Assembly (NCBI GenBank): GCA_034927445.1
Contig: JAYFPZ010000007.1
Span: forward strand, 1 to 64,000
Direction of reading: 5' to 3'
From: PHAA01 sp034927445
GTDB taxonomy: Bacteria > Bacillota > Syntrophomonadia > Syntrophomonadales > Syntrophomonadaceae
DNA length: 64,000 nucleotides
Every line of letters starts with the position of its first letter. Within the stretch, counting starts at the first letter, position 1. The notes under the pieces are model-generated. The model saw nothing but the letters and a program-made list of their open reading frames with translations. It searched no databases and had not been told where the DNA came from. Of this stretch, positions 8,724 to 17,101 are shown piece after piece. The translations under genes and the position numbers were made by a program.

Positions 8724-8726
8724 CAG

Positions 8727-9269
8727 TTATCCCCCGGCTTTCTGCACCAAAGCATCAAGCAGCCTGGCAATAGCAGTGCGGCTGTATTCATCCGTTAGTT
8801 TGCCGTTCTGGTCAAACTTGGTGTGGGCGCTCATGATGAAAACCTCCGGCCGGTTCAGCAACTGAAGATTCAAAACAACCCCAACCTGGCGCAGATGATA
8901 CTGGGCCCGGGCTCCCCCGAATATTCCTATAGAGGCGCTCATAATCGCCGCGGGTTTGCCGTTCAGAGGGGAATCATTGCCGCGCGAGGCCCAATCTAAA
9001 GCGTTTTTCAACACTGGTGGGATAGAATAATTATATTCAGGAGTACAAATCAGTAAAGCATCAGCATCGGCAATTTTCTGTTTAAAGTCGGCTACTACCT
9101 GGGGAACCCCTGTTGCTTCCAAGTCTTCATTGAAAAATGGAATCGGAGCCAGATCAAAAATTTCCAGGCTGGCTCCTGCGGGCATCAATTCCTGAGCAGC
9201 CCGCAAAGCAGCTTTGTTAAATGAACCTTGCCGAAGGCTGCCAGTAAAACCAAGGACTTTTATACTCAT
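8727..9269 (-). CDS. NADPH-dependent FMN reductase
   Basis: The 180-residue flavodoxin-fold protein shows the family signatures: GSLRQGSFNKAALRAA for FMN phosphate binding, TPEYNYSIPPVLKNALDWAS for the isoalloxazine region, and SIGIFGGARAQYHLR. Such proteins (YieF/ChrR/azoreductase relatives) reduce FMN, quinones, chromate or azo compounds with NAD(P)H. The ATG at 9269 follows AGGAGGGATAT. It forms a pair with the cysteine-rich gene 8391-8723, which suggests a stress-reduction role, but the physiological substrate is not clear. Confidence 0.9.
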   Translation of the reverse strand: MSIKVLGFTGSLRQGSFNKAALRAAQELMPAGASLEIFDLAPIPFFNEDLEATGVPQVVADFKQKIADADALLICTPEYNYSIPPVLKNALDWASRGNDSPLNGKPAAIMSASIGIFGGARAQYHLRQVGVVLNLQLLNRPEVFIMSAHTKFDQNGKLTDEYSRTAIARLLDALVQKAGG

Positions 9270-9468
9270 CCTATATCCCTCCTTTTATTTCATTTTACTA
9301 CAGGTATGCCCAAAAAAACATAAAGGATGTACAGGCCCGAAAATGTCCAGGCAATAATCGCCCGGTTTTATTAGCGTGATGCTATCCAAATTATTCTTTT
9401 CTGGTATTATAAGCATATGTATTACAATTGATGGCTTACAGACCATTTTTACTTATGGGAGGGACCAG

Positions 9469-9906
9469 ATGGAAGAACAACTGCAGCAGATAAAAGACCA
9501 GCTCTATAGAAGTGAAACCAACTTTCCCCCCTTGTGGGAACGCCTGCAGCATTGCGGGGAACTCCGGGCGTGGTTTAAGTACTATCATGGCCCCAACCAG
9601 TGGGTGCAAAGATACTACCAGGAAGAACATGTTTACCTTATGAGCCGCGTATTGATAGTAGCCTGCCTTTTCAATAACGGCAAGATGATTCTCCGCACTT
9701 ACAAATTAGACGATATGGCAAGAATAGAGCGTGAATATAGTTTTGCCGACAACACTAACCAGACGTTGATTCTAAGTGGGGTCGCTATCACCTTTAAAAC
9801 CATTGGGGAGAAAAAACGTCCGGAAAACCTGATCTTCCAACGTCCTGTACCTGAAGAGCAGGGAGATCCCGAGGGATTTGAACGGCTCATTAACTTGCTG
9901 GATTAA
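9469..9906 (+). CDS. Conserved-looking hypothetical protein
   Basis: The 145-residue protein is soluble and charged, with no signal peptide or membrane segment. I do not recognise the family. Its N-terminal half (WERLQHCGELRAWFKYY, QRYYQEEHVYLMSRVLIVACL) is helical and the C-terminal half looks beta-rich (MILRTYKLDDMARIEREYSF). The ATG at 9469 follows GGGAGGGACC; longer readings from 9376 would start without a binding site. It stands alone between the FMN reductase and the HD-GYP gene, with a terminator-like hairpin after it. Confidence 0.65.
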   Translation: MEEQLQQIKDQLYRSETNFPPLWERLQHCGELRAWFKYYHGPNQWVQRYYQEEHVYLMSRVLIVACLFNNGKMILRTYKLDDMARIEREYSFADNTNQTLILSGVAITFKTIGEKKRPENLIFQRPVPEEQGDPEGFERLINLLD

Positions 9907-9930
9907 TAACGTTTCCCCATAGTATTAACA

Positions 9931-9960
9931 GGGCCAGCACCTGAACGGTGTCGGCCTTTA
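9931..9960 (+). terminator. Probable transcription terminator hairpin
   Basis: GGCCAGCACC and GGTGTCGGCC form a ten-pair stem with one mismatch and a five-base loop, followed by a short TTTA tail. It lies 25 bp after the hypothetical gene and before the convergent HD-GYP gene. Confidence 0.45.
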
Positions 9961-10048
9961 TGTTATTATTATTAAAATCAAGCTTTGCGATTATGATCCC
10001 GGCCGAGTCTGCTGGCCCATACCCTTTAACATAACTGGGGAATCACTG

Positions 10049-12502
10049 CTATTTAAGCTTAAAGCCTTTGTCGCGGAATAGATGCAAGCAGGCGTCCACG
10101 ACCTCCGGATCATATAAAGTGCCCCGATTATTTGAGATTTCTTCCAAAGCTATGTTTATTCCCAATGCCGGCCGATAGGGCCGATGGGAAGCCATAGCCA
10201 CAACTACATCCGCCACCGCCATGATCCTAGCCTCCAACAGCATTTCCTCACCTTTCAAGCCCTGCGGATAACCGGACCCGTCAACTCTTTCATGGTGCTG
10301 CAGCAAGACCTCGGCCACCGGCCAGGGGAATTCTATTTCCTTGATTATTTCATAACCAGCCTGACAATGGGTTTTGATCATAGCAAACTCAAGCTCCGAC
10401 AGTTTGCCAGGTTTGCTGAGGATCTCGCTGGGTACGTATATTTTGCCGATGTCATGTAGATTGCCCGCTACTGTAAGCCCTTCGATCTGCTCCTTGGATA
10501 ATCCCATTTCACTGGCTATGGCAACCGCCAAACGCACAACCTTTTTTTGGTGTCCGGCAGTATAAGGATCTTTAATGTTTAAAGCAGTACCCAGGGAATT
10601 CACCGCCTGCATCAGCATGCGCTGCATTCTCGCCAGGCTTTTCTCCAGTTTTTGGACAGTTTGGGCAGCGTCCAAACGGGCATGCAAAGAATTGACCGCA
10701 TAAGCCAGATTATTGGCCATATCGATCAGCAATTTTTGTTCTTCCGGGTCAAATGCATCGATTTCACCGGCATATATACTTAAAACCCCAAAAGCTTTAC
10801 CGTCGTTCATAAGGGGAATGTCCACGCTGGATTTGAAACCGCGCCTGAGAGCGTCTTTCGACCACGGTCTAAAAGTTTCATCTTTCTTCAGATCCTTGGA
10901 AATTATCGGCATGCCGTACCGAATCGCATTGGCAGTTGGTCCCTGGCCTCGTTTGGGATCTTCCATGGTAATATTGAGTTTGGGCAGGTAAGCATTATTA
11001 ACGCCGGCATAAGCCATCGGCTGAACCTTCTTTTTTAGATCCGGCCGCAAATAACCCACCCAGGCCAGGCTGTAACCGCCGACCTCGACTATCTTCTCGC
11101 AGACCACCCTGAGCAATTCCTCTTCATTGGCGGCATGGATAACTGCCGCCGTAGTTGCGCTGATAGTCTTTAAGGCACGATTAATACGGTTAAACTCGGT
11201 TAAATCAATAAAAGTAACCAGGGCTTCATGGCTGCCTGGTATGAGACTAACCGCTACCATACCGTTTCTATATTTACCCTTCTTGTCCAGCAGTTGCGTA
11301 TTATGCTTGGGGGGCACCCCTGCAGGATTTTGCCGCCGCATGTGGTAGTACTCCTCCAGGGCGGCAATACTGTCACTGGGGACCAATCCGGTCAAATTCA
11401 TACCGATTAGTTCTTCCCTCGTATATCCCAGCAGCCTCTGGTATTCATCATTAACCATGGTTATATCCATATTTTCATTAATGATAATGGTGGCGGCCCC
11501 TCTATTTTCAAAAATCGTCTGATAGTAATTCTGGCTGGTCTCAAGAGCCTGCGCGTATTTTTGGCAATACAAGGCTTTGGTTATAACTTGGGCTACCGCC
11601 TGCATAACCATTACATTTTCCGACGACCAGATTCTCTCACATCTTACGGAATCCAAGCCCAGGAATCCTACCATTCTATCTTCCAAAAACATCGGGACAA
11701 TAATTAGAGATTGGGCGGAGGAGGACAGCTTAACTTCCCCATCACCTTCAGTTTCGGAAATCAGATCGGCAACCCGGGAAATATATATGTGATCCAGATC
11801 CTGTAATCTCGTCCTCCACCAGGGCATAACGCTGACCGGCATACCTTCAACGCCTTTAATTTCCGGCTCTATACCTTCTGCACACCATTCGTAGACCTTC
11901 ATGATAGTATAGCGCTCATCGGTAAGCAGGCAGATGTAGCTGCGGTCGTTGTTGTCAAACTTACCCAGCAGCTGCACTGTGGTCTTAATCATCTCGTCAA
12001 GGTTGTCCAACCCTACATTATCAAAATTTTTAGATATATCCACCAGCAAGGCCAGGGAGTCGAATTTGTGCTGCAAGGTAGTTTCGGTTTGTTTACGGTC
12101 GGTTATATCACGCGAGATTATAATCAGGGATTTTTCCCCCTGCTCGCGCGCCAAAACCTTATAGGACAGCTCCAGCCAGGCATAGGTGCCGTTCTTTTTT
12201 CGGCATCTCAGTTCACCGCGCCCCCCTCTGTCGGGAAGATTCGCCTTTAATGCATTGACAATTCGTTCCCGGTCATCAGGGTGAATTAACTCCAGGGGGC
12301 TTTTCGCAAACAATTCCTCCCGGGAATAACCTAAAACGTTAATTGCAGCCGGATTAACATATTCAAAACTCAAATCGTCCAACCGGTTAATGGTGATAAG
12401 ATCGTAGGTATTGTCCAGGATCAATTGATTAAGCTGCGGGGTATGGGGGGGTATTTCTAATTCATTAATACGCAATTTCTGACTGCGTGTTTGTCTTTTC
12501 AA
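10049..12502 (-). CDS. PAS-GAF-PAS-GAF-HD-GYP signalling protein (probable c-di-GMP phosphodiesterase)
   Basis: The 817-residue cytoplasmic protein has a PAS/PAC domain (about 25-135, ending VITDRK-like ISRDITDRK), a GAF domain (about 150-310), a second PAS (about 325-430), a second GAF (about 445-595) and a C-terminal HD-GYP domain (about 620-810). The HD pair is in NLHDIGKIYVP and the GYP motif in HHERVDGSGYP, both intact, so it should hydrolyse cyclic di-GMP in response to sensed ligands. It has no membrane segment and no adjacent receiver-domain protein. It is monocistronic by position; inputs are unknown. Confidence 0.9.
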   Translation of the reverse strand: MKRQTRSQKLRINELEIPPHTPQLNQLILDNTYDLITINRLDDLSFEYVNPAAINVLGYSREELFAKSPLELIHPDDRERIVNALKANLPDRGGRGELRCRKKNGTYAWLELSYKVLAREQGEKSLIIISRDITDRKQTETTLQHKFDSLALLVDISKNFDNVGLDNLDEMIKTTVQLLGKFDNNDRSYICLLTDERYTIMKVYEWCAEGIEPEIKGVEGMPVSVMPWWRTRLQDLDHIYISRVADLISETEGDGEVKLSSSAQSLIIVPMFLEDRMVGFLGLDSVRCERIWSSENVMVMQAVAQVITKALYCQKYAQALETSQNYYQTIFENRGAATIIINENMDITMVNDEYQRLLGYTREELIGMNLTGLVPSDSIAALEEYYHMRRQNPAGVPPKHNTQLLDKKGKYRNGMVAVSLIPGSHEALVTFIDLTEFNRINRALKTISATTAAVIHAANEEELLRVVCEKIVEVGGYSLAWVGYLRPDLKKKVQPMAYAGVNNAYLPKLNITMEDPKRGQGPTANAIRYGMPIISKDLKKDETFRPWSKDALRRGFKSSVDIPLMNDGKAFGVLSIYAGEIDAFDPEEQKLLIDMANNLAYAVNSLHARLDAAQTVQKLEKSLARMQRMLMQAVNSLGTALNIKDPYTAGHQKKVVRLAVAIASEMGLSKEQIEGLTVAGNLHDIGKIYVPSEILSKPGKLSELEFAMIKTHCQAGYEIIKEIEFPWPVAEVLLQHHERVDGSGYPQGLKGEEMLLEARIMAVADVVVAMASHRPYRPALGINIALEEISNNRGTLYDPEVVDACLHLFRDKGFKLK

Positions 12503-13024
12503 TTCCTAATCCTCTCTTCCTGAGAATTCATGAAAAAAATTCCACAGTACCTCTTTATCTATATCGTCAAGTAACCTCTAAAATATAGTACGAAATTACA
12601 TGAATATTTTTACACTACATAATCCAGAAAAATCCAGAAAACAATCTAACCTGGATGTCTCCAGGTTATTTTAAGTAATATATTTTTCATGTTCAAGCCG
12701 CCGGGATAATATATTGGGCCAACTCAACCGGTAAGCTTAAAAAGAAATAATAGATGCTCACGGCTTTAGTTTTGTTATCGTCAGCCTCAATCAATGCTTG
12801 TGTTATGGCCAATATTTCCATCTAATACGTGCTGTTTGTTTCCAGGAATCACGATATGAACAAATTAGCGAGTGAATCGAGCCTATCCAAATCAACCCTG
12901 TATAGAAGAGTAAAGGAGTATGGCATTTTTCTTTTTAAAATTGGGACTGTTCTATGAAAGGCCGGAAACCAGGGCTGACTGGAGAGATCGGCATAATGAG
13001 CTTTGAATTTTTTGAAAAGTACTA
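12503..13024. other. Gene-poor stretch between HD-GYP and NTPase genes
   Basis: About 520 bp of AT-rich DNA. It should contain the promoter of the HD-GYP gene near its right edge at 12503-12620. The only coding-like signal is a short helix-turn-helix-like frame at 12856-12957, described separately. No RNA, repeat or terminator could be supported. Confidence 0.5.
12856..12957 (+). pseudogene. Possible helix-turn-helix gene fragment (Fis-like)
   Basis: A 33-codon frame encodes SLSKSTLYRRVKEYGI, which resembles the recognition helix at the very C-terminus of sigma-54 activators (typically SRSTLYRKLKEYGI). No upstream domain is in frame and no ribosome binding site precedes the ATG. It is either a decayed end of such a regulator or chance; confidence is low. 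Confidence 0.25.
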
Positions 13025-13579
13025 TCAAGTCGGCTCTTGCTTGGCTTTGATTAGGACTGTAAGCTCGTGCAAGGCTGCTTGATGAGTCATGTGGTTTAAA
13101 TCCAAAACCAATACATTCTCTCTGCTTCGGATTGCATCAAGAAATGCATTGCTTTCCTGTTTTAAGACACCCAGCACCAGTTGTTGGCTATCCAGGGCGT
13201 CAAAAACTGCCTGCCTGAAACCTGGAGCCTTAAGTTCTATCCGGCCTAGTTCATCCATTAATACCAGAGTCTTTTCTGTTGATAAAGCCTGCCTTATTAA
13301 CGCGGTTCCTTTTTCCTCCAACACCTCCGGATGCCATGTCATCTGGTCCCCAATATATCCAATGATATCAGTATACTTATCAATTTCTCTCACTTCAATA
13401 TCCGGAATATAAGGCTCGTGGGCTATGTCCGCTACACGAAAAGCCATAGTCCGGCCTGCCTGAATCAGGCGCTGCACAAAATACCCGCCCATGGGCAAAC
13501 TGCTTTCGGAAATAGCCTGGCTCAACAGAGTTGATTTACCAAATCTTATGGGACCGGTCAGAAATACATTTGCCGGCAT
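13025..13579 (-). CDS. THEP1/NTPase_1-like nucleoside-triphosphatase
   Basis: The 184-residue P-loop protein has the Walker A motif GPIRFGKST near its start and Walker B LVLMDELGRIEL near residue 105, as in the archaeal/bacterial THEP1 NTPase family (NTPase_1). These hydrolyse NTPs in vitro; cellular role is unknown. In Clostridia such genes often accompany molybdenum or metal-cofactor loci, but nothing of that sort is adjacent here. The ATG at 13579 follows AAGAAGGTGAAGG. Isolated gene. Confidence 0.75.
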   Translation of the reverse strand: MPANVFLTGPIRFGKSTLLSQAISESSLPMGGYFVQRLIQAGRTMAFRVADIAHEPYIPDIEVREIDKYTDIIGYIGDQMTWHPEVLEEKGTALIRQALSTEKTLVLMDELGRIELKAPGFRQAVFDALDSQQLVLGVLKQESNAFLDAIRSRENVLVLDLNHMTHQAALHELTVLIKAKQEPT

Positions 13580-13882
13580 TGACCTTCACCTTCTTAAGTA
13601 TTTCGCTAGATAATTCCATAGTGAAACATTGGCAGCCTTTAAATTGAGATATTGAAGCATTCGCAGTGAAAGATCCATATACAATTCGTATCATTACATT
13701 AAATAAGCCGATTCTTTCTCTGCTTAAATGATTCAGTTCCTGATCAGAAACTAATCGCAATCAGAGCGCATATATATTCTTTTCCAGAATATTTTACCAT
13801 AAACAAAACTACCTCCTCTGTTAAAGATAAGGTGGTTTATTCAACATTGAATATATTTTTTCAAGTCTTAAAACTATACTTT

Positions 13883-13968
13883 GATCAAACTTTTTTATAA
13901 TGCCACACGCGTATAGCTTTGTAAAAAAGTTTTAACATAGTTGTTGGCATTTCTTAAAAAAGTTCTAT
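13883..13968. repeat. Intergenic repeat, copy C (CAAACTTTTTTA family)
   Basis: ATCAAACTTTTTTATAATGCCA at 13885-13906 is mirrored by TGGCATTTCTTAAAAAAGT ending about 13964, giving an imperfect inverted repeat with about 40 bp between arms; GTAAAAAAGTTTTAAC at 13921 is a further partial unit. The left arm is the same as the end of copy B at 20862-20885. No coding potential. Confidence 0.6.
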
Positions 13969-13995
13969 TACTGTCCCTCCTGCCAAGTTCTATAC

Positions 13996-14055
13996 TTGAC
14001 ACAAATTAAATTCAAATATAAAATAGGTTAGAATTCTTAAAGTTAGAATTCTAAC
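13996..14055 (+). promoter_or_regulatory. marR promoter with palindromic operator
   Basis: TTGACA (13996-14001) and TAAAAT (14019-14024) are 17 bp apart. Directly downstream GTTAGAATTC (14027-14036) is followed by a perfect 14-bp palindrome GTTAGAATTCTAAC (14042-14055). A symmetrical site overlapping the expected transcription start and 20 bp before the MarR start codon fits autorepression of the marR-MATE unit. Confidence 0.75.
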
Positions 14056-14074
14056 AATTATTGAGGTGGTATAC

Positions 14075-14521
14075 TTGAAATTTGAAGAATTACAAGTATT
14101 GCATGAATTGTTGTTTTGTACGCTGGGATTGTTTCACGAAAAATTCCTCCATCGCTTTCGCAAAGAAAGTGAACAATACCCTGGAATTAAAAAGAATCAC
14201 ATCAAGATTATCGGATTCCTCTATCGAAACCCAGTTCTTACTGCTACTGAAATAGCCAAGATGCTGAATATGGAGAAGGGCAGCCTGACTACACTGATTG
14301 ATCTATTGGCGGAATATGGCCTGGTTAATCGATATGAAGACCATCAAGACCGGCGGAGAACTTTGATATCACTTACTGATGCCGGAAGAGCAGAAATGGA
14401 AAATGTTATGCGTAATACCATCCAGTGTTTGAACGAAATCCTTGCTGATGTTGACCCTGATGAACTGCAGGATTTTATTGCAAGCCTCAGGCATGTAGTT
14501 GAATTCATGAAAAAAATATAG
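14075..14521 (+). CDS. MarR family transcriptional regulator
   Basis: The product (148 residues) has the MarR winged-helix core: a long N-terminal dimerisation helix, LTATEIAKMLNMEKGSLTTL as recognition region and the wing sequence EDHQDRRRTLISLTDAG. The TTG at 14075 is preferred because GAGGTGG ends 5 bp before it; an upstream GTG at 14066 overlaps that site. It is followed after 15 bp by a MATE efflux gene, the classic arrangement in which a MarR protein represses a drug pump until its ligand binds. A palindromic operator lies in the promoter. Confidence 0.9.
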   Translation: MKFEELQVLHELLFCTLGLFHEKFLHRFRKESEQYPGIKKNHIKIIGFLYRNPVLTATEIAKMLNMEKGSLTTLIDLLAEYGLVNRYEDHQDRRRTLISLTDAGRAEMENVMRNTIQCLNEILADVDPDELQDFIASLRHVVEFMKKI

Positions 14522-14536
14522 AAGATAGGGAGAGAA

Positions 14537-15913
14537 ATGGATAATACAGTTGAACTTCAAAACGAAAAAATAAGCCGTTTGCTGTGGAAGTTTTCCTGGC
14601 CGGCTGTAATTGCCATGTTGGTAAACTCTTTGTATAACATCATTGACCGCATATTTGTTGGCCGTGGAGTGGGCGATATTGCTATTGCAGCCACAACCGT
14701 AGCCTTTCCCATTATGCTTTTTTTAATGGCGGTATCTGTACTTATCGGTGTTGGCGCAACAGCCCTGATATCCATACGCTTGGGCGAGAAAAAACCGAAA
14801 GAAGCAGAAAAAATAATCGGTAACGCCATCTTGTTATTGATCATGTTGCCTGTATGTTTAAGTATCGTATATTTTCTCTTTACAGACCCCATTCTTAGCT
14901 TTTTGGGGGCGAGTGCGGAAGTGCTGCCTTATGCAAAGGACTTTACCCACATTATAATGATGGCATCAGCCCTGGCATCCATAAGCATGGGAATGGTTAA
15001 TTTTATCAGAGCCGAAGGCAATCCCAGGATGTCTATGTATACGCAGGTAATCGGGACGTTGATTAATATCGTTTTGAATTATATTTTCGTCATGAGGTTA
15101 GGTTTTGGTATTAAGGGATCGGCACTGGCAACCGTTTGCGGACAGGCATTCTCATCGATTTGGGTTCTGAGCTATTTCCTTTGGGGCCCCAGTCTTCTTA
15201 AAATACGGCTAAATAATCTAAAGCTGCAAAGAAGTCTGGTTATAAGCATTATGTCAATTGGTTTTGCTCCTTTTGCCATGCAGCTGGCAAACAGCCTGCA
15301 AAACACGATCCTGAATAGAGCATTAATGACCTATGGAGGTGATATGGCACTTTCATCCATGGGAATTATCGCCAGCTTAGCCACATTAATGTTTATGCCG
15401 ATTCTCGGTATCAGTCAAGGGGCCCAACCCATCATTGGCTTTAACTATGGCGCCCTGCAATATTACCGGGTAAGAGAAGCCTTGAAAAAGGCGGTAATTG
15501 TCGGTCTGGCAATTGCGTTTTGCAGCACTGCGGCAATGCAAATATGGACGACCCAGGTTGTCGGTCTGTTTAGCAACAACAATGCAGAATTGACTACCCT
15601 TACAGCTCACGCAATGAAAGTATACTTTTTTATGTTCCCTTTGGCCGGCATCCAAATTGTCTGCTCCCAATACTTTCAGGCGGTTGGAAAACCAGTTCAA
15701 TCAACCTTACTGGGACTGTCCCGGCAACTGCTGTTGTTAATCCCGTTATTACTGATATTACCGCATTTTTGGGGTATTGAAGGTGTTTGGAGGACACCCC
15801 CCATTGCCGATGTTATATCAACCCTGATAACCGCATTGGTTATCACCATGGAAATGAGGCAGTTGAAACAACAAGAGCTGCCTCAGACTGAAAGACTCAG
15901 GCAGGCATCATAA
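14537..15913 (+). CDS. MATE family multidrug/toxin efflux transporter
   Basis: The 458-residue membrane protein has twelve predicted helices in two homologous halves, starting LLWKFSWPAVIAMLVNSLYNIIDRIFVGRGVG, which is typical of the DinF/MepA-type branch. MATE pumps export cationic drugs, dyes or flavonoids with a sodium or proton gradient. The ATG at 14537 follows AGGGAGAG. It is translated 15 bp after the MarR gene and shares its promoter. A bidirectional terminator-like hairpin at 15982 follows. Confidence 0.92.
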   Translation: MDNTVELQNEKISRLLWKFSWPAVIAMLVNSLYNIIDRIFVGRGVGDIAIAATTVAFPIMLFLMAVSVLIGVGATALISIRLGEKKPKEAEKIIGNAILLLIMLPVCLSIVYFLFTDPILSFLGASAEVLPYAKDFTHIIMMASALASISMGMVNFIRAEGNPRMSMYTQVIGTLINIVLNYIFVMRLGFGIKGSALATVCGQAFSSIWVLSYFLWGPSLLKIRLNNLKLQRSLVISIMSIGFAPFAMQLANSLQNTILNRALMTYGGDMALSSMGIIASLATLMFMPILGISQGAQPIIGFNYGALQYYRVREALKKAVIVGLAIAFCSTAAMQIWTTQVVGLFSNNNAELTTLTAHAMKVYFFMFPLAGIQIVCSQYFQAVGKPVQSTLLGLSRQLLLLIPLLLILPHFWGIEGVWRTPPIADVISTLITALVITMEMRQLKQQELPQTERLRQAS

Positions 15914-15981
15914 AAATTACAACATTACTCAATATGCCTTGGTATTTTTGGCTGGATCTCATCCTTATCCTTCTTCGCCAC

Positions 15982-16080
15982 AAAAAAACCATCTCTGCCA
16001 TTTATGCATACAGAGATGGTTTTTGTACAATTTTTTACTTGTGTTCAAACTATTTTAAATATGATCAAACTTTTTCCAAC
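15982..16080. repeat. Intergenic repeat, copy A, starting with a terminator-like hairpin
   Basis: AACCATCTCTG (to 15997) and CAGAGATGGTT (from 16011) form a perfect stem flanked by A and T runs, which should end transcription of the MATE operon and also work on the other strand. It is followed by GTTCAAACTATTTTAAAT and ATGATCAAACTTTTT. The same hairpin plus the same two AT-rich units occur in the same order 4.8 kb away at 20781-20885 (copy B), so the whole about 100 bp is a dispersed repeat. Confidence 0.75.
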
Positions 16081-16182
16081 AATTGCTCCGCTATTGTCCA
16101 GGATGAAATTATCCGGTCACAAATTAGTGATTAGGCTCATAGTATAAATATTATCAATAAAAATATTTACATGGAGTTAAGC

Positions 16183-16707
16183 ATGCTAACTGCTACCGCC
16201 AAGGTTTCAAATAATTTTATTGGAACAGGTTGTCTTATACCCGTTACCGTGATTCTTAACTTTTTGGGGATAATGCGGGTCGTCTTACCCGCTGAAATTA
16301 GAACTTATGAAAGCTCAGAATGTATAAAGGCTTATACAGATATTCAAGCATTGCTGATAAAAGAACGACATGCAAAGAGTTGGATTGTAGAGAATGTAAT
16401 CAGCTTGTCCAAATCATCTAATGTTATTGCTGTCAAGGTATATAATCTCCGAGTTGATTGCTGTAAAATACAAAGATATCCGCAATATGCTATAGGTGAG
16501 ACTCTTTTCACATATGACCTGGCTGTATTTTACCTAACGGACCAATGCTATAGAATCTATCAGATAAAAGAAAAAGATTTATCGACATTATTATTGTGTA
16601 AATTAGATCACGTCCCACCACCTGAAGCCAGATTGATATCAAGCTGCCGAGCGGAAGTACTTGATTTACTGGCTCCTGATTCTATCTCGCTGTCAATATA
16701 TGATTAG
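16183..16707 (+). CDS. Hypothetical protein
   Basis: The 174-residue frame has no family that I recognise. It has no signal peptide; an early hydrophobic stretch (LIPVTVILNFLGIMRVVLPA, about 18-38) could be a strand-rich core or a membrane segment. The rest is mixed, with KVYNLRVDCCKIQRYPQYA and DQCYRIYQIKEKDLSTLLL. The ATG at 16183 is preferred over 16171 because GGAG lies 8 bp before it. It is flanked by a dispersed repeat and a non-coding stretch in a variable region, and may be an orphan or acquired gene. Confidence 0.5.
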   Translation: MLTATAKVSNNFIGTGCLIPVTVILNFLGIMRVVLPAEIRTYESSECIKAYTDIQALLIKERHAKSWIVENVISLSKSSNVIAVKVYNLRVDCCKIQRYPQYAIGETLFTYDLAVFYLTDQCYRIYQIKEKDLSTLLLCKLDHVPPPEARLISSCRAEVLDLLAPDSISLSIYD

Positions 16708-17101
16708 CCGCTATTCTCGAAAGTATGGATAAACCACTATCGTTTAGCATGTGATGATTTGTTCATTTTGCTTGGAGCTTGCTATGAAATATATCTGCCA
16801 AACTAGATGGTTAGCTTATTTATTTTATGACAAGTTCCACTTTGCCATGATTATTTAAGTTGGATCAAAGCGCATTCAAGATAGGGTTCACTCTCTTCCG
16901 GGCCAAAGCGTTTAATCCCATTCAGCGGTCATAGTAGCAGCGTAAGTGAAGTATTTCTAAGTTGCAAGGCTGCCGTGTAGCCAGCTTGCCTATGCCTTGT
17001 TCTGTAAAATCCAATTCGTCGCGCCATGGTTGGGGCCAAGTACTCTTAGCACGCTATTATTAATAATTAAGGATAAGATTGTAGTTAACTACTAACATGC
17101 T
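16708..17101. other. Non-coding stretch, nothing recognised
   Basis: About 390 bp between the hypothetical gene and the convergent glycosyltransferase gene. I see no convincing frame, terminator or repeat. Composition between 16870 and 17040 is more GC-rich than the surrounding intergenic DNA, so a decayed gene is possible. Confidence 0.4.

Noticed and set aside
13536..13760. 74-codon minus-strand frame upstream of the NTPase gene
   Set aside because: It overlaps the NTPase start in another frame, has no ribosome binding site and no recognisable domain.
15934..16134. 66-codon plus-strand frame after the MATE gene
   Set aside because: It reads straight through the terminator hairpin and repeat copy A and has no ribosome binding site.
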